From Flavobacterium orientale (GTDB taxonomy: Bacteria; Bacteroidota; Bacteroidia; Flavobacteriales; Flavobacteriaceae), in assembly GCF_014638005.1 (NCBI RefSeq), contig NZ_BMFG01000003.1, positions 124,001 to 188,000 of the forward strand: a stretch of DNA of 64,000 bases, given 5' to 3'. The notes beneath the pieces were generated by a model. That model was not told the DNA's origin. It saw only the letters and a program-made list of their open reading frames with translations, and searched no databases. The position numbers were made by a program, and so were the translations under genes. Below, one piece after another: positions 38,607 to 48,299 of the stretch (position 1 is its first letter; every line of letters begins with the position of its first letter).

Positions 38607-40511
38607 ATGAAATACTCCATTTCCTTTGTTTTTTCATTCATGCTATTGCAGCTTGTTGCTCAAAATCCAAATCCAGGCTATTGGCAACAACAAGCTGATT
38701 ATACTATGGAGTTGGCTATGGATGTAAAAACCTTTCAATACAAAGGAACACAGACATTAGAATATACTAACAATTCGCCGGACACGCTTCGCAAAGTGTT
38801 TTATCATTTGTATTTTAATGCGTTTCAGCCCGGAAGTGAAATGGATATTCGTTTGCAAACCATAACCGATCCTGATAAACGAATGGTGAAAAGCTTTAAA
38901 GTAGGCGAAAAAGAAGTTAAAGAAAGTAGAATTTCCACCTTAAAACCGGATCAAATTGGGTATTTAAAAATCACTAATTTCAAACAAGACGGTCAAGTTG
39001 CTACAACAAAAGTAGTCGGAACCATTTTGGAAGTTACTTTAGTAAAACCGATTCTTCCTAAATCAAAATCGACATTTACGTTAGATTTTGACGGACAAGT
39101 TCCGGAGCAGATTCGTCGTTCTGGAAGAAATAGTTCTGAAGGTGTCGCACTTTCGATGACGCAATGGTATCCGAAAATTTGTGAATTTGATTTTGAAGGT
39201 TGGCATGCTGATCCTTACATTGGTAGAGAGTTTCACGGTGTTTGGGGAGATTATGATGTGAAAATTTCGATTGATAAAAATTATACGATTGGAGCCTCGG
39301 GCTATTTGCAAAACAAAAACGAAATTGGTCACGGCTACCAAGACGAAGGTGTAGAAGTAAAACATCCTAAAAAAACCAAAAACCTCACGTGGCATTTTTT
39401 AGCTCCGATGGTACACGATTTTGCTTGGGGTGCTGACAATGATTTTATCCATGATAAAATTATAGGTGACAATGGCGTTGAACTTCATTTTATTTATAAA
39501 AATGATAAAGAAATCATTGAAAATTGGAAAGCACTACAACCTAAAACGGCTGAATTATTGACTTTTTTCAATAATGCAATCGGAACTTATCCCTACAAAC
39601 AATATTCTGTTATTCAAGGTGGTGATGGTGGTATGGAATATGCCATGTGTACTTTGATAACAGGTAAACGTTCGTTGCCTAGTTTGGTTGGTGTCACCGC
39701 ACATGAATTGGCTCACACTTGGTTTCAGCATGTTTTAGCAACTAATGAAAGCAAACACGAATGGATGGATGAAGGATTTACAAGCTTCATTTCTGATTTA
39801 GCAATGCAGGAAGTAATGCCAAATAAAAACAGAAATCAAGACAATCCGTTTCAAAATACTTACAACAGTTATTATGCAATGGTAGCCGGAGGCAAAGAAC
39901 AACCTCAAACCACACATGCTGACCGTTATGATTTGAACTCGGTTTATGGTATTTCATCGTATAATAAAGGTACCCTTTTCTTAACGCAACTAGGCTATAT
40001 AATCGGTGTTGAAAATTTGATGAAAACCATAAAACGTTTTTATTATGATTACCAATTTACACATCCCACTCCGAATGATTTTAAACGAACCGCTGAACGT
40101 GTTTCAGGAGCTGTTTTGGATTGGTATTTGGTAGATTGGACACAAACCACCAACACTATTGATTATGGCATAAAAGAGGTCGCAGAAGATGGCAATTTTG
40201 TCACGGGTTCTACTAAAGTTGTTTTAGAAAGAATCGGGAGAACTCCAATGCCGTTAGATATTTTTGTGATTTACAAAGATGATACTATAGAAACTTTTTA
40301 TATTCCAAATCCGTTGATGCGATGGGAAAAAGAAAACCAATACCCTCAATTTAAAAGAACCGTTTTAGAGGGTTGGGGATGGGCAAATCCAACTTTTGAA
40401 TTTTCCATTTCTAAACCAAAAAAAGAAATCAAAGCAATTGTTATTGACCCAAGCGGCTTGATGGCCGATGTGAATTCAGAAAATAATTATTATCAATCAA
40501 AAGAGGAATAA
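38607..40511 (+). CDS. M1 family zinc metallopeptidase
   Basis: A gluzincin aminopeptidase of 634 residues. A signal peptide (1-18, ending LVAQ) exports it. The zinc site is HELAH (His366, His370) with Glu389 in EWMDEGFTSF, and the substrate-binding loop is GGMEYAMCTL. The N-terminal region is the beta-sandwich typical of M1 enzymes. It lies 17 nt after the S8 peptidase gene and ends in a bidirectional terminator. Peptide substrate unknown. Confidence 0.95.
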   Translation: MKYSISFVFSFMLLQLVAQNPNPGYWQQQADYTMELAMDVKTFQYKGTQTLEYTNNSPDTLRKVFYHLYFNAFQPGSEMDIRLQTITDPDKRMVKSFKVGEKEVKESRISTLKPDQIGYLKITNFKQDGQVATTKVVGTILEVTLVKPILPKSKSTFTLDFDGQVPEQIRRSGRNSSEGVALSMTQWYPKICEFDFEGWHADPYIGREFHGVWGDYDVKISIDKNYTIGASGYLQNKNEIGHGYQDEGVEVKHPKKTKNLTWHFLAPMVHDFAWGADNDFIHDKIIGDNGVELHFIYKNDKEIIENWKALQPKTAELLTFFNNAIGTYPYKQYSVIQGGDGGMEYAMCTLITGKRSLPSLVGVTAHELAHTWFQHVLATNESKHEWMDEGFTSFISDLAMQEVMPNKNRNQDNPFQNTYNSYYAMVAGGKEQPQTTHADRYDLNSVYGISSYNKGTLFLTQLGYIIGVENLMKTIKRFYYDYQFTHPTPNDFKRTAERVSGAVLDWYLVDWTQTTNTIDYGIKEVAEDGNFVTGSTKVVLERIGRTPMPLDIFVIYKDDTIETFYIPNPLMRWEKENQYPQFKRTVLEGWGWANPTFEFSISKPKKEIKAIVIDPSGLMADVNSENNYYQSKEE

Positions 40512-40516
40512 AAAAC

Positions 40517-40546
40517 AAAAGGCTTGAAAAATTTCAAGCCTTTTTT
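40517..40546. terminator. bidirectional terminator between the M1 peptidase and isoaspartyl peptidase genes
   Basis: AAAAGGCTTGAAA (40517-40529) and TTTCAAGCCTTTT (40532-40544) are perfect inverted repeats with A- and T-runs outside, fitting both converging genes. Confidence 0.9.
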
Positions 40547-40547
40547 G

Positions 40548-41594
40548 TTATTTATAAATTGCAATTGTTTTTGTGCCCTTTTTATCTATTGAAGCTCGAT
40601 ACATTCCGGATGTATTAAATTCCATGATAATGTTCCCATCTTTATCGATAGCAATGATTCCGCCGTCGCCACCCATTTCGGGTACCTTTTTCTGTATTGT
40701 TTCTTTGGCAGCTTCTGCTAAACTAACTTTTTTATACTTCATTTGTGCCGAGATATCATAAGCCACAACATTTCGAATAAAAAATTCTCCCCAACCTGTT
40801 GCTGAAACGCCACAAGTTGCATTGTCGGCATACGTTCCTGCACCAATAATCGGAGCATCACCAACTCGTCCATAAAGTTTGTTGGTCATCCCACCGGTTG
40901 ATGTTCCAGCTGCAATATTTCCTTTTTTATCTAAAGCAACACAACCCACGGTTCCAAATTTCTTATCTTTTATCATGGGGTCATAATGCATTGCGTTCGC
41001 ATGATCTAATTCTGTTCTCTCCTGTTCTTTTGCTCTTTGTAAACCTTGCCATCTTTTTGCAGTATGAAAATAAGAGGGATCAACTAATTCTACTCCATTT
41101 TGTTCTGCAAATTTTTCTGCTCCAGGACCCACCATCATAACATGTTCTGAAACTTCCATGACTGCTCTTGCTAAAGTAATTGGGTTTTTTACCTTGGTAA
41201 CACTTGCAACAGCACCGGCCGCTTTTGATTTTCCATCCATGATTGAAGCATCAAGTTCGTTCTTGCCTTCGTTAGTAAAAACAGCACCTTTTCCGGCATT
41301 AAACAAAGGGGAATCTTCTAAAATCATAATAGTTTGTGTTACTGCATCTAAACTATTACCGCCGTTTTTAAGAATTTCATAACCTTTTGAAACCGCTAAA
41401 TCCAAAACTCGATTGTATTCCGCTTCTAAAGAATCTGTCATGTTTTCTTTTAAAATGGTACCGGCTCCTCCGTGAATTACAATGCAGAATTTGCTCTCGT
41501 TATTCTGGTCAAATGTCTCAAGTTGATTTTGTTTTTTTTCACAACTTGCCAACATAAAAAATGCTAAAGAGAGAAAAAGATTTACTACTTTCAT
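40548..41594 (-). CDS. isoaspartyl peptidase/L-asparaginase, lipoprotein form
   Basis: An N-terminal nucleophile hydrolase that cleaves beta-aspartyl peptides and asparagine. I start at the ATG at 41594 (348 residues), which gives a good lipobox (FFMLASCEKK); an ATG 27 nt upstream would add MAIFIKKHF. The self-cleavage site is before the Thr in KKFGTVGCVALD. STGGMTNKLYGRVGDAPIIG forms the glycine-rich active-site loop. Export of this usually cytoplasmic or periplasmic enzyme as a lipoprotein fits Bacteroidetes. It converges on the M1 peptidase gene, again pointing to peptide breakdown. Confidence 0.92.
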   Translation of the reverse strand: MKVVNLFLSLAFFMLASCEKKQNQLETFDQNNESKFCIVIHGGAGTILKENMTDSLEAEYNRVLDLAVSKGYEILKNGGNSLDAVTQTIMILEDSPLFNAGKGAVFTNEGKNELDASIMDGKSKAAGAVASVTKVKNPITLARAVMEVSEHVMMVGPGAEKFAEQNGVELVDPSYFHTAKRWQGLQRAKEQERTELDHANAMHYDPMIKDKKFGTVGCVALDKKGNIAAGTSTGGMTNKLYGRVGDAPIIGAGTYADNATCGVSATGWGEFFIRNVVAYDISAQMKYKKVSLAEAAKETIQKKVPEMGGDGGIIAIDKDGNIIMEFNTSGMYRASIDKKGTKTIAIYK

Positions 41595-41672
41595 AAAATG
41601 TTTTTTTATAAAAATAGCCAAAAATCTCTATAGCTGATTATTTTTACCGTTTTAAACCACAAAAAATCTACT

Positions 41673-43124
41673 ATGCTTTTTAATTCTATTGATTTTGCGG
41701 TTTTTTTACCAATAGTATTTTTACTCTATTGGTTGGTTTTTTCGAAAAGTTTAAAAAAGCAAAATCTATTTCTAATTCTTGCCAGCTATGTTTTTTATGG
41801 TTGGTGGGATTGGCGTTTTTTACTACTAATTCTAATCAGTACACTTGTTGATTTTTATGTTGGTAAAAAATTAGGACAAGAAACAGCTCCTAAAAAACGC
41901 AAACTTCTTCTTTGGGTAAGCGTATTGACGAATCTTGGTATGTTGGGGTTTTTCAAATACTTCAACTTTTTTATAGAAAATTTTACATCTGCTTTTACAT
42001 TTTTTGGAGCTTCCTTTCAACCTAACACATTAAACATTATTCTTCCTGTTGGAATCAGTTTTTATACGTTTCAAACTTTAAGTTATACCATTGATGTTTA
42101 TAGAAAAAAATTAACGCCTACAAATGATGGTGTTGCATTTTCTGCATTTGTGTGTTTCTTTCCGCAATTGGTTGCCGGACCTATTGAAAGAGCTTCTAAT
42201 TTATTGCCTCAATTTTATAAAAATCGCACCTTTAATTATAACAATGCTGTTGATGGAATGCGTCAAATTTTATGGGGTTTAATTAAAAAAATGGTTATTG
42301 CTGATAATTGTGCAGTTTATGCCAATTTATTCTTCAACAATTCGGGCGATTACTCTGGGAGTACATTACTTTTAGGTGCATTATTTTTTACATTTCAAAT
42401 TTATGGCGACTTTTCGGGTTATTCTGATATAGCAATTGGAACTTCAAGATTATTTGGTTTTGATCTTCATAAAAATTTTGCTTTCCCTTATTTTTCAAGA
42501 GATTTTGCAGAGTTTTGGCGAAGATGGCATATCTCATTATCCACTTGGTTTAGAGATTATGTTTACATCCCTCTTGGTGGAAGTCACGGTGGAAAATGGA
42601 TGAAAATAAGAAACACATTTATAATTTTTCTAGTCAGCGGATTTTGGCATGGAGCCAACTGGACCTTTATCATTTGGGGACTACTCAATGCTGTCTATTT
42701 TTTACCTTTACTACTCACAAACAAAAACAGAATAAATTTAGATATCGTTGCTCAAGGTTCCAATTTACCAACTATAAAAGATTTTTTAAAAATTGCTTTG
42801 ACCTTTACACTAACTGTTTTTGCATGGATATTTTTTCGAGCAGAAAGCGGTGTTGTTGCATTGCAAATAGTTTCTGAAATTTTTTCCGAATCACTATTTA
42901 TCATTCCGTCTTTTGAAGGTAAAAGATTGGCCGTTGTCACCGCAATTTTAATAGTTTTATTTATGATTGCAGAATGGTTTGGTCGAGAAAAAGCTTATGC
43001 TTCTGCAGATTGGGGTTTGCATTTAAAACGCCCATTGCGATGGGTCATTTATGCCATACAACTATTTATTATATTCCAATTTATGGAAACCGACAAGAGT
43101 CCGTTCATCTATTTTCAATTTTAA
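41673..43124 (+). CDS. MBOAT family O-acyltransferase (AlgI/DltB type)
   Basis: A multi-pass membrane acyltransferase of 483 residues. It has about ten hydrophobic segments, the motif FRDYVYIPLGGSHGGKW and the catalytic His in SGFWHGANWTF, as in AlgI, PatA and DltB. The next gene begins 4 nt later and encodes an SGNH-like protein, the usual partner in surface-polymer acetylation. The acceptor (peptidoglycan, polysaccharide or other) is unknown; no alginate or teichoic acid genes are nearby. Confidence 0.93.
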   Translation: MLFNSIDFAVFLPIVFLLYWLVFSKSLKKQNLFLILASYVFYGWWDWRFLLLILISTLVDFYVGKKLGQETAPKKRKLLLWVSVLTNLGMLGFFKYFNFFIENFTSAFTFFGASFQPNTLNIILPVGISFYTFQTLSYTIDVYRKKLTPTNDGVAFSAFVCFFPQLVAGPIERASNLLPQFYKNRTFNYNNAVDGMRQILWGLIKKMVIADNCAVYANLFFNNSGDYSGSTLLLGALFFTFQIYGDFSGYSDIAIGTSRLFGFDLHKNFAFPYFSRDFAEFWRRWHISLSTWFRDYVYIPLGGSHGGKWMKIRNTFIIFLVSGFWHGANWTFIIWGLLNAVYFLPLLLTNKNRINLDIVAQGSNLPTIKDFLKIALTFTLTVFAWIFFRAESGVVALQIVSEIFSESLFIIPSFEGKRLAVVTAILIVLFMIAEWFGREKAYASADWGLHLKRPLRWVIYAIQLFIIFQFMETDKSPFIYFQF

Positions 43125-43128
43125 AAAT

Positions 43129-44055
43129 ATGACAAACGATTTAAACTATTTTTTACAGTCTTTGTTGAAATTTATCCCATTTTCCATTCTTTTCTGTGTG
43201 GTTGGAATTTGCCTTTGGGGCGATTTTGTTCCAAACTTAATAACCAAAAACCTAGCAAAAAAGGAAATGATTCCCGGATTTATGGAAAATAGAATTGCAG
43301 ATTTGACCAAAACTAAAGAAGTTGATATCTTGTTTTTAGGATCATCACATGCTTACAGAGGTTTTGATACTCGACTATTTAAGGATGCTGGCTATTCCTC
43401 TTTTAATTTAGGCTCAAGCAATCAAACACCTTTACAAACCGAAATCTTGTTGCAACGTTATTTGAAACAACTTCAGCCAAAACTGGTTATCTATGAAGTG
43501 TATCCGAATACTTTTTCGGTTGACGGAGTGGAATCCACTTTAGATTTGTTAGTAAATGACAAGTTGGATTCTAATTTACTGAAGTTGGCACTTAAACAAA
43601 ATGACATCACCATTTACAACACTTTAATTTATTCCTATTATCAAAATCTATTTCAAAAAGAACAATCAACTGTTATTCCCTTTCAAAAAGAGGAAGACAA
43701 CTACATAGCGAATGGATATGTTGAAAGCGAAGTTACTTCGTCAAAAAAATATTCGTACAAACCTCAAGAGTATCTCTTTAAATCGAATCAATTTGACCAA
43801 TTTGAAAAAAACTTAGAAATTTTAAAAAAGGGAAATTGTAAAGTCATTTTAATTCAAGCTCCTATCACAAAAGCTCTTTATAATTCCTACTCAAATAATG
43901 AATTTTTTGATTTGAAAATGAAGTCTTATGCAACCTATTTTAATTTTAATGAATTAATGGAATTAAATGATAGTTTGCATTTTTATGATGATCACCATTT
44001 AAATCAAAAAGGAGTGGCACTATTCAATCAAGAGATTATTAAAAAAATTCGATGA
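43129..44055 (+). CDS. SGNH-like (AlgX/DltD-type) membrane-anchored protein, partner of MBOAT
   Basis: A 308-residue protein. I start at the ATG at 43129, 4 nt after the MBOAT stop, giving an N-terminal membrane anchor (about 14-31); a longer frame would overlap the MBOAT gene. The block LFLGSSHAYRGFD supplies the nucleophile Ser and the C-terminal FYDDHHLNQKGVALF supplies the Asp-His pair, both typical of SGNH acyltransferases/esterases such as AlgX, PatB and DltD. It is likely the periplasmic enzyme that transfers acyl groups delivered by the MBOAT protein. Confidence 0.85.
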   Translation: MTNDLNYFLQSLLKFIPFSILFCVVGICLWGDFVPNLITKNLAKKEMIPGFMENRIADLTKTKEVDILFLGSSHAYRGFDTRLFKDAGYSSFNLGSSNQTPLQTEILLQRYLKQLQPKLVIYEVYPNTFSVDGVESTLDLLVNDKLDSNLLKLALKQNDITIYNTLIYSYYQNLFQKEQSTVIPFQKEEDNYIANGYVESEVTSSKKYSYKPQEYLFKSNQFDQFEKNLEILKKGNCKVILIQAPITKALYNSYSNNEFFDLKMKSYATYFNFNELMELNDSLHFYDDHHLNQKGVALFNQEIIKKIR

Positions 44056-44088
44056 TTTGATCATGCTTCGAATACCTTACAGGTTTAC

Positions 44089-44096
44089 TATCTTTG
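44089..44096 (+). promoter_or_regulatory. predicted -7 element of rnpA
   Basis: TATCTTTG matches TAnnTTTG, 21 nt before the ATG. A TTCG at 44067-44070 is 18 nt upstream and may act as a weak -33. Confidence 0.55.
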
Positions 44097-44117
44097 CATC
44101 AAACTAAGCAAAACTAA

Positions 44118-44492
44118 ATGTCATTCACCTATCCTACTAACGAAAAACTCAAAAGTCAAAAACACATTGATTTGCTTTTTTCTGAAGGAAAATCGGTTTC
44201 CAAATATCCTTTGCGTTTGGTATTTGCTCCGGTTGTGTTAGAAAATGACGAAAAAATTAAAATTGGTGTTTCCGTTTCAAAGAAACATTTTAAAAATGCC
44301 GTAAATCGAAACCACTACAAACGATTGCTCAGAGAATGTTATCGTTTAAACAAAAAAATGTTGGTTGACTATCTCGAGAAACCTTATGCAATTATGTTTT
44401 TTTACCAATCAAAAGAAACAATGAGTTTTAAAGAAATGAATGAAAAAACAGTTAAGCTATTTGAAAAGTTTATTGCTGAAATTAAAAAATAG
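44118..44492 (+). CDS. rnpA: ribonuclease P protein component
   Basis: The protein subunit of RNase P, which trims the 5' ends of tRNAs. At 124 residues it has the normal size. The family signature KNAVNRNHYKRLLREC (about 59-74) is intact. In many bacteria rnpA sits with rpmH near the replication origin; here rpmH is not adjacent. The gene is followed by a DUF4349 lipoprotein gene and the S41 protease, an order common in Flavobacteria by memory. Confidence 0.95.
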   Translation: MSFTYPTNEKLKSQKHIDLLFSEGKSVSKYPLRLVFAPVVLENDEKIKIGVSVSKKHFKNAVNRNHYKRLLRECYRLNKKMLVDYLEKPYAIMFFYQSKETMSFKEMNEKTVKLFEKFIAEIKK

Positions 44493-44554
44493 AAATGGCC
44501 TGACAATTGCTGTACGATTATTGTTAACTTTCCGTTTTACTTAAAATCACTTTT

Positions 44555-45370
44555 ATGAAAACAATAATAGCCTATTTATCGTTTTTAGTTTTACCGTTAG
44601 CATGTGGTGGAAATCCGGATTATGAAAATTCTGCAGCAGGAGAAACAATGCCTATTATGGAAGAAATGGATTCAAAAATTGCCATAAATGACAGCACGTT
44701 TGAAGCTACCGATTTGGAAAATAAAATAATTAGAGAAGCTTCGCTCCGTTATGAAACACAAGATTTAAAAACAACCTATGAGCAGATTCTTTCGGGTTTA
44801 AAAAAACACAATGCCTATCTTCAAAATGATTCTGAAGGAAAAGATTATAATTCCATTTATAAACATTTGACCATTCGAATTCCGAATAAAAATTTTGATG
44901 CTTTTTTAAATGAAATCGGAAAAGATGTTGCCTATTTTGACCGAAAAGAAATTTCTTCAAAAGATGTAACGGCAGAATTCATTGACTTATCAGCTAGGAT
45001 TAAGGCAAAAAAAATCTTGGAAGAACGCTATTTGGAACTATTAAAAAAAGCAGTAAAAGTTTCCGAAATTTTAGAAATTGAAAAAGAACTATCTGCCATT
45101 CGTGAAGAAATTGAAGCCAAAGAGGGGCAATTAAATTACCTTCAAAATAAAGTTTCGTTGAGCACCATCCAAATAGAATTTTATAAAAAAGTAGCAAACG
45201 CAGATTATGCCACTGTTTCTTATGGAACAAAAATGTGGAATGCTATAAAATCGGGATGGAATGGAATATCGAGTTTCCTCATTGGATTGCTTCATATTTG
45301 GCCATTTATTCTTATTTTAGTTGCAATTTTCATCTATGTTAGAAAAAAATTAAAAAGAAAAAATCAATAA
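44555..45370 (+). CDS. DUF4349 domain lipoprotein
   Basis: A 271-residue envelope protein: lipobox VLPLACGG (Cys 17), a DUF4349 domain (about 50-215) containing IIREASLRYETQDLKTTYEQ and a coiled-coil stretch (KVSEILEIEKELSAIREEIEAKEGQ split over about 166-200). A single transmembrane helix near the C-terminus (IWPFILILVAIFIY) precedes a basic tail. This combination of lipid anchor and C-terminal helix is typical of the family; the function is unknown. It sits between rnpA and the S41 protease gene (4 nt before it). Confidence 0.88.
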   Translation: MKTIIAYLSFLVLPLACGGNPDYENSAAGETMPIMEEMDSKIAINDSTFEATDLENKIIREASLRYETQDLKTTYEQILSGLKKHNAYLQNDSEGKDYNSIYKHLTIRIPNKNFDAFLNEIGKDVAYFDRKEISSKDVTAEFIDLSARIKAKKILEERYLELLKKAVKVSEILEIEKELSAIREEIEAKEGQLNYLQNKVSLSTIQIEFYKKVANADYATVSYGTKMWNAIKSGWNGISSFLIGLLHIWPFILILVAIFIYVRKKLKRKNQ

Positions 45371-45374
45371 TATC

Positions 45375-47009
45375 ATGTTTACAAAAATCAAAAAGCGTTA
45401 TATAGTTCCAATTATTTTGTCGGGTTTCTTGTTTGTTGGAATGAGTTTCAGCAAAGATTTTTTTGAAATTGCAAAACAAATTGAAATATTCACCAATTTA
45501 TATAAAACGGTGAATATGAATTATGTTGACGAAACCAATCCGGGTGAATTGATGGATAAAGCCATTAAAAGTATGTTGGCTGATTTAGATCCTTATACCA
45601 ACTATTTTAATGAAGCCGATGTAGTAAAATTCAAAATTAACAACACCGGAGAATATACCGGAATTGGTGCCATGATCACCCGAAAAGAGGGAAAAATTAT
45701 AATTAAAGAACCTTATAAAGGTTACCCTGCCGACAAAGCAGGATTAAAAGCAGGCGATGAAATTATTCAAATTGGCGATGTGATTTTAGCTGATTTCAAA
45801 GAAGATGCTTCGCAACTATTAAAAGGAGCAAAAAACGCAAAAGTTGCCCTGAAATTTATCCGTCAAGGAAAAACTTTAACTGCCGATTTGGTACTTGATG
45901 AAGTGGACGTTAAAGCCGTTCCGTTCTACGGAAAAACCAACGACAACACTGGCTATATTGTGCTTTCTCAGTTCAACAGAAAAGCTTCGCAAGAAACTCA
46001 AGCGGCTCTGATGGATTTAAAAAATAAAGGTGTTGACAGAATCATTCTTGACTTAAGGGGAAATCCTGGAGGGTTGCTTGGTGAAGCGGTAAATATTTGT
46101 AATTTATTTGTTCCAAAGGGGGAAGTAATTGTTACCACAAAATCGAAAATTGACAAACACAATGTTACTTACAAAACGACCAGAAATCCTATTGATACTG
46201 AAATTCCGTTAGTGGTTTTGGTTGATGGAAAAAGTGCTTCTGCGTCTGAAATTGTTTCGGGTGCTTTACAAGATTTAGATCGTGCTGTGGTTGTAGGAAG
46301 TAGAAGTTTTGGAAAAGGTTTAGTTCAAAGACCAATGGATTTAACCTATGGCACACAAGTAAAAGTTACTATTTCCAGGTATTACACTCCAACAGGAAGA
46401 TGCATTCAAGCTTTGGATTATTCAAAAAAAGATGCAAACGGAAAAGCCATTAAAAATGACGAAAAAAACTTTACCGCTTTTAAAACAAGAGGCGGAAGAA
46501 CCGTTTATGACGGAGGTGGTATATTGCCTGATGTAGTTTTAGAAGAAACACAACTAAGTGCAATTGCTGAAGCTTTACAAAAAAATGATGCTGTTTTTGA
46601 CTTTGCTACGATTTATTATTATAAAAACCCATCTCTAGGTGCAAAAGTTCCGCAACTCACTGATGCTGATTTTTCAGAATTCAAAACCTTCTTAAAAAAG
46701 AAAAACTTTTCATTTGATACAGAAACCGAAAAAGCTTTGAAAAAAACATTGGAAGCTGCACAAAAAGAAAAAATTGATGAGAATATCAAAACAGAATATC
46801 AAAATCTTTTAGCCGCTTTACAGAAAAGTGAAGAATTGCAACTGAATAAAAACAAAGCAGAAATAATGCAATTATTAACGGATGAATTAATTAAAAGATA
46901 CCAATACAAAGAAGGTTTATATGCTTACTATATTTTAAATAATTCTGAAGTAAAAAAAGCAACCACTTTATTGAACAATCCTAATGAATACAACAAAATA
47001 CTTAAATAA
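45375..47009 (+). CDS. S41 family carboxy-terminal processing protease
   Basis: A Ctp-type periplasmic protease of 544 residues. A signal or anchor sequence (about 8-27) is followed by a PDZ domain (KEPYKGYPADKAGLKAGDEI) and the catalytic core with Ser in KSASASEIVSGALQ and the general base Lys in SRSFGKGLVQ. The C-terminal 120 residues are helical. It overlaps the OmpA-like gene by 1 nt (TAATG), implying coupled translation; the two envelope proteins may cooperate. Confidence 0.95.
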   Translation: MFTKIKKRYIVPIILSGFLFVGMSFSKDFFEIAKQIEIFTNLYKTVNMNYVDETNPGELMDKAIKSMLADLDPYTNYFNEADVVKFKINNTGEYTGIGAMITRKEGKIIIKEPYKGYPADKAGLKAGDEIIQIGDVILADFKEDASQLLKGAKNAKVALKFIRQGKTLTADLVLDEVDVKAVPFYGKTNDNTGYIVLSQFNRKASQETQAALMDLKNKGVDRIILDLRGNPGGLLGEAVNICNLFVPKGEVIVTTKSKIDKHNVTYKTTRNPIDTEIPLVVLVDGKSASASEIVSGALQDLDRAVVVGSRSFGKGLVQRPMDLTYGTQVKVTISRYYTPTGRCIQALDYSKKDANGKAIKNDEKNFTAFKTRGGRTVYDGGGILPDVVLEETQLSAIAEALQKNDAVFDFATIYYYKNPSLGAKVPQLTDADFSEFKTFLKKKNFSFDTETEKALKKTLEAAQKEKIDENIKTEYQNLLAALQKSEELQLNKNKAEIMQLLTDELIKRYQYKEGLYAYYILNNSEVKKATTLLNNPNEYNKILK

Positions 47010-47833
47010 TGCAAACTTTTTTTAGAGTTGTTTTACTGCTGCTTTCTGTTTCGATTTATGCTCAAGAAGAAATGGTCCAGTCTGTTTATTTTGACACCAA
47101 CAAGTTTTCAATTGATGAAACTCAAGCCACTCAAATTATTGATTTTGTAAAGAAAACAGACAGCACTCGAATAGAAAGCTTACAAATTTTTGGCTATTGT
47201 GATGATGTTGGAAAAGATGATTACAATCGAAAGCTATCCAACGATCGAGCCAATGAAGTAAAAGACTTGTTTGTGAATAATGGCATAAAAAATAAAGTAA
47301 TTATAACCATTGAAGGAAAAGGAAGAATTCTGATTGAAGATGATATTATTGATAATTTACCCGAAGTTCGATCCAAAAACCGTCGTGTAGATGTTGTTAT
47401 TAATTTAAAACCGGAGCCAAAAGCAAAGGTGGATGATATTCCGGGAGTTTATACGACGATTCAAAAAAAACACATTGTTGGTGACCGAATTTATTTAGAA
47501 AATATTCTATTTGAACGCGGAAGCAGTAAATTGACTTTACAATCGAAAAACGAATTGGAAAAAATTTCACGATTGCTGATGAGGTATAAAAACATCCATT
47601 TTGAAATTCAAGGTCATGTTTGTTGTACGCCACCCAATCACAAAGAAGCTATTGATAAAGACACTAAAAAAAGAAGGCTTTCAATTAACCGAGCCGAAAC
47701 GGTTTATAAATATTTAATCTTTAAAAAAGTAGCCAAAGAGCGAATGACCTTCAAAGGTTATGGCAACACAAAACCATTAGGAAAAACACCTGATTTAGAT
47801 AGAAGAGTTGAGTTGTTGATAACTAAAATTTAG
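47009..47833 (+). CDS. OmpA family protein with two OmpA-like domains
   Basis: A 274-residue exported protein (signal peptide 1-18). It has two OmpA-like peptidoglycan-binding domains in tandem: residues about 25-130 (SLQIFGYCDDVGKDD, RKLSNDRANEVKDL, KNRRVDVVINL) and about 160-272 (IHFEIQGHVCCTPPN, RLSINRAETVYKYL, DLDRRVELLI). Duplicated OmpA domains without a barrel or TPR part are unusual. It is coupled to the S41 protease gene by a 1-nt overlap and converges on the GNAT gene with a 4-nt overlap. Confidence 0.9.
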   Translation: MQTFFRVVLLLLSVSIYAQEEMVQSVYFDTNKFSIDETQATQIIDFVKKTDSTRIESLQIFGYCDDVGKDDYNRKLSNDRANEVKDLFVNNGIKNKVIITIEGKGRILIEDDIIDNLPEVRSKNRRVDVVINLKPEPKAKVDDIPGVYTTIQKKHIVGDRIYLENILFERGSSKLTLQSKNELEKISRLLMRYKNIHFEIQGHVCCTPPNHKEAIDKDTKKRRLSINRAETVYKYLIFKKVAKERMTFKGYGNTKPLGKTPDLDRRVELLITKI

Positions 47834-48276
47834 TTCCGCTTCATTTGAATGTGCGGAATATCGTCTTCTAGGTAGGTTTCGCTCGTTTGTTTAAAACCTA
47901 AATTTTCATAGAATTTTTTGAGATATAATTGAGCCGAAATGGTGATTTTTGTTTCATTAAGTTCGACTTCAACTACTTCAATGGCTTTATTCATTAATTC
48001 ATAACCCCATTTTCTATCTCTGTGAGATTCTTTGATTACAACTCTGCCAATGGATGCTTCATCAAAATAATCGCCGGGTTTAAAAATGCGAACATAACCT
48101 ACTAATTCCTCATCAAAAATTCCTAAAAGGTGAATGGCTTTGTCATCTTTACCGTCTATATCTTGATAAACGCAATTTTGCTCTACTACAAAGACTTCGC
48201 TTCGCAGTTGAAGCAGATTATATATTTCAAGAGTTGAAAGTTCGTTAAATCGCTTTATTTCAAATTTTAAATCCAT
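47830..48276 (-). CDS. ElaA-type GNAT N-acetyltransferase
   Basis: A 148-residue acetyltransferase. The start QLRSEVFVVEQNCVYQDIDG is the hallmark of ElaA-like GNAT enzymes, and the acetyl-CoA loop is the SHRDRKWGYELMNKAIE segment. The acceptor is unknown. It is the last gene of a minus-strand run (LysM transglycosylase, DUF4837, GNAT). Confidence 0.9.
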   Translation of the reverse strand: MDLKFEIKRFNELSTLEIYNLLQLRSEVFVVEQNCVYQDIDGKDDKAIHLLGIFDEELVGYVRIFKPGDYFDEASIGRVVIKESHRDRKWGYELMNKAIEVVEVELNETKITISAQLYLKKFYENLGFKQTSETYLEDDIPHIQMKRN

Positions 48277-48299
48277 TTGATTTTAAATTAACATCAAAA

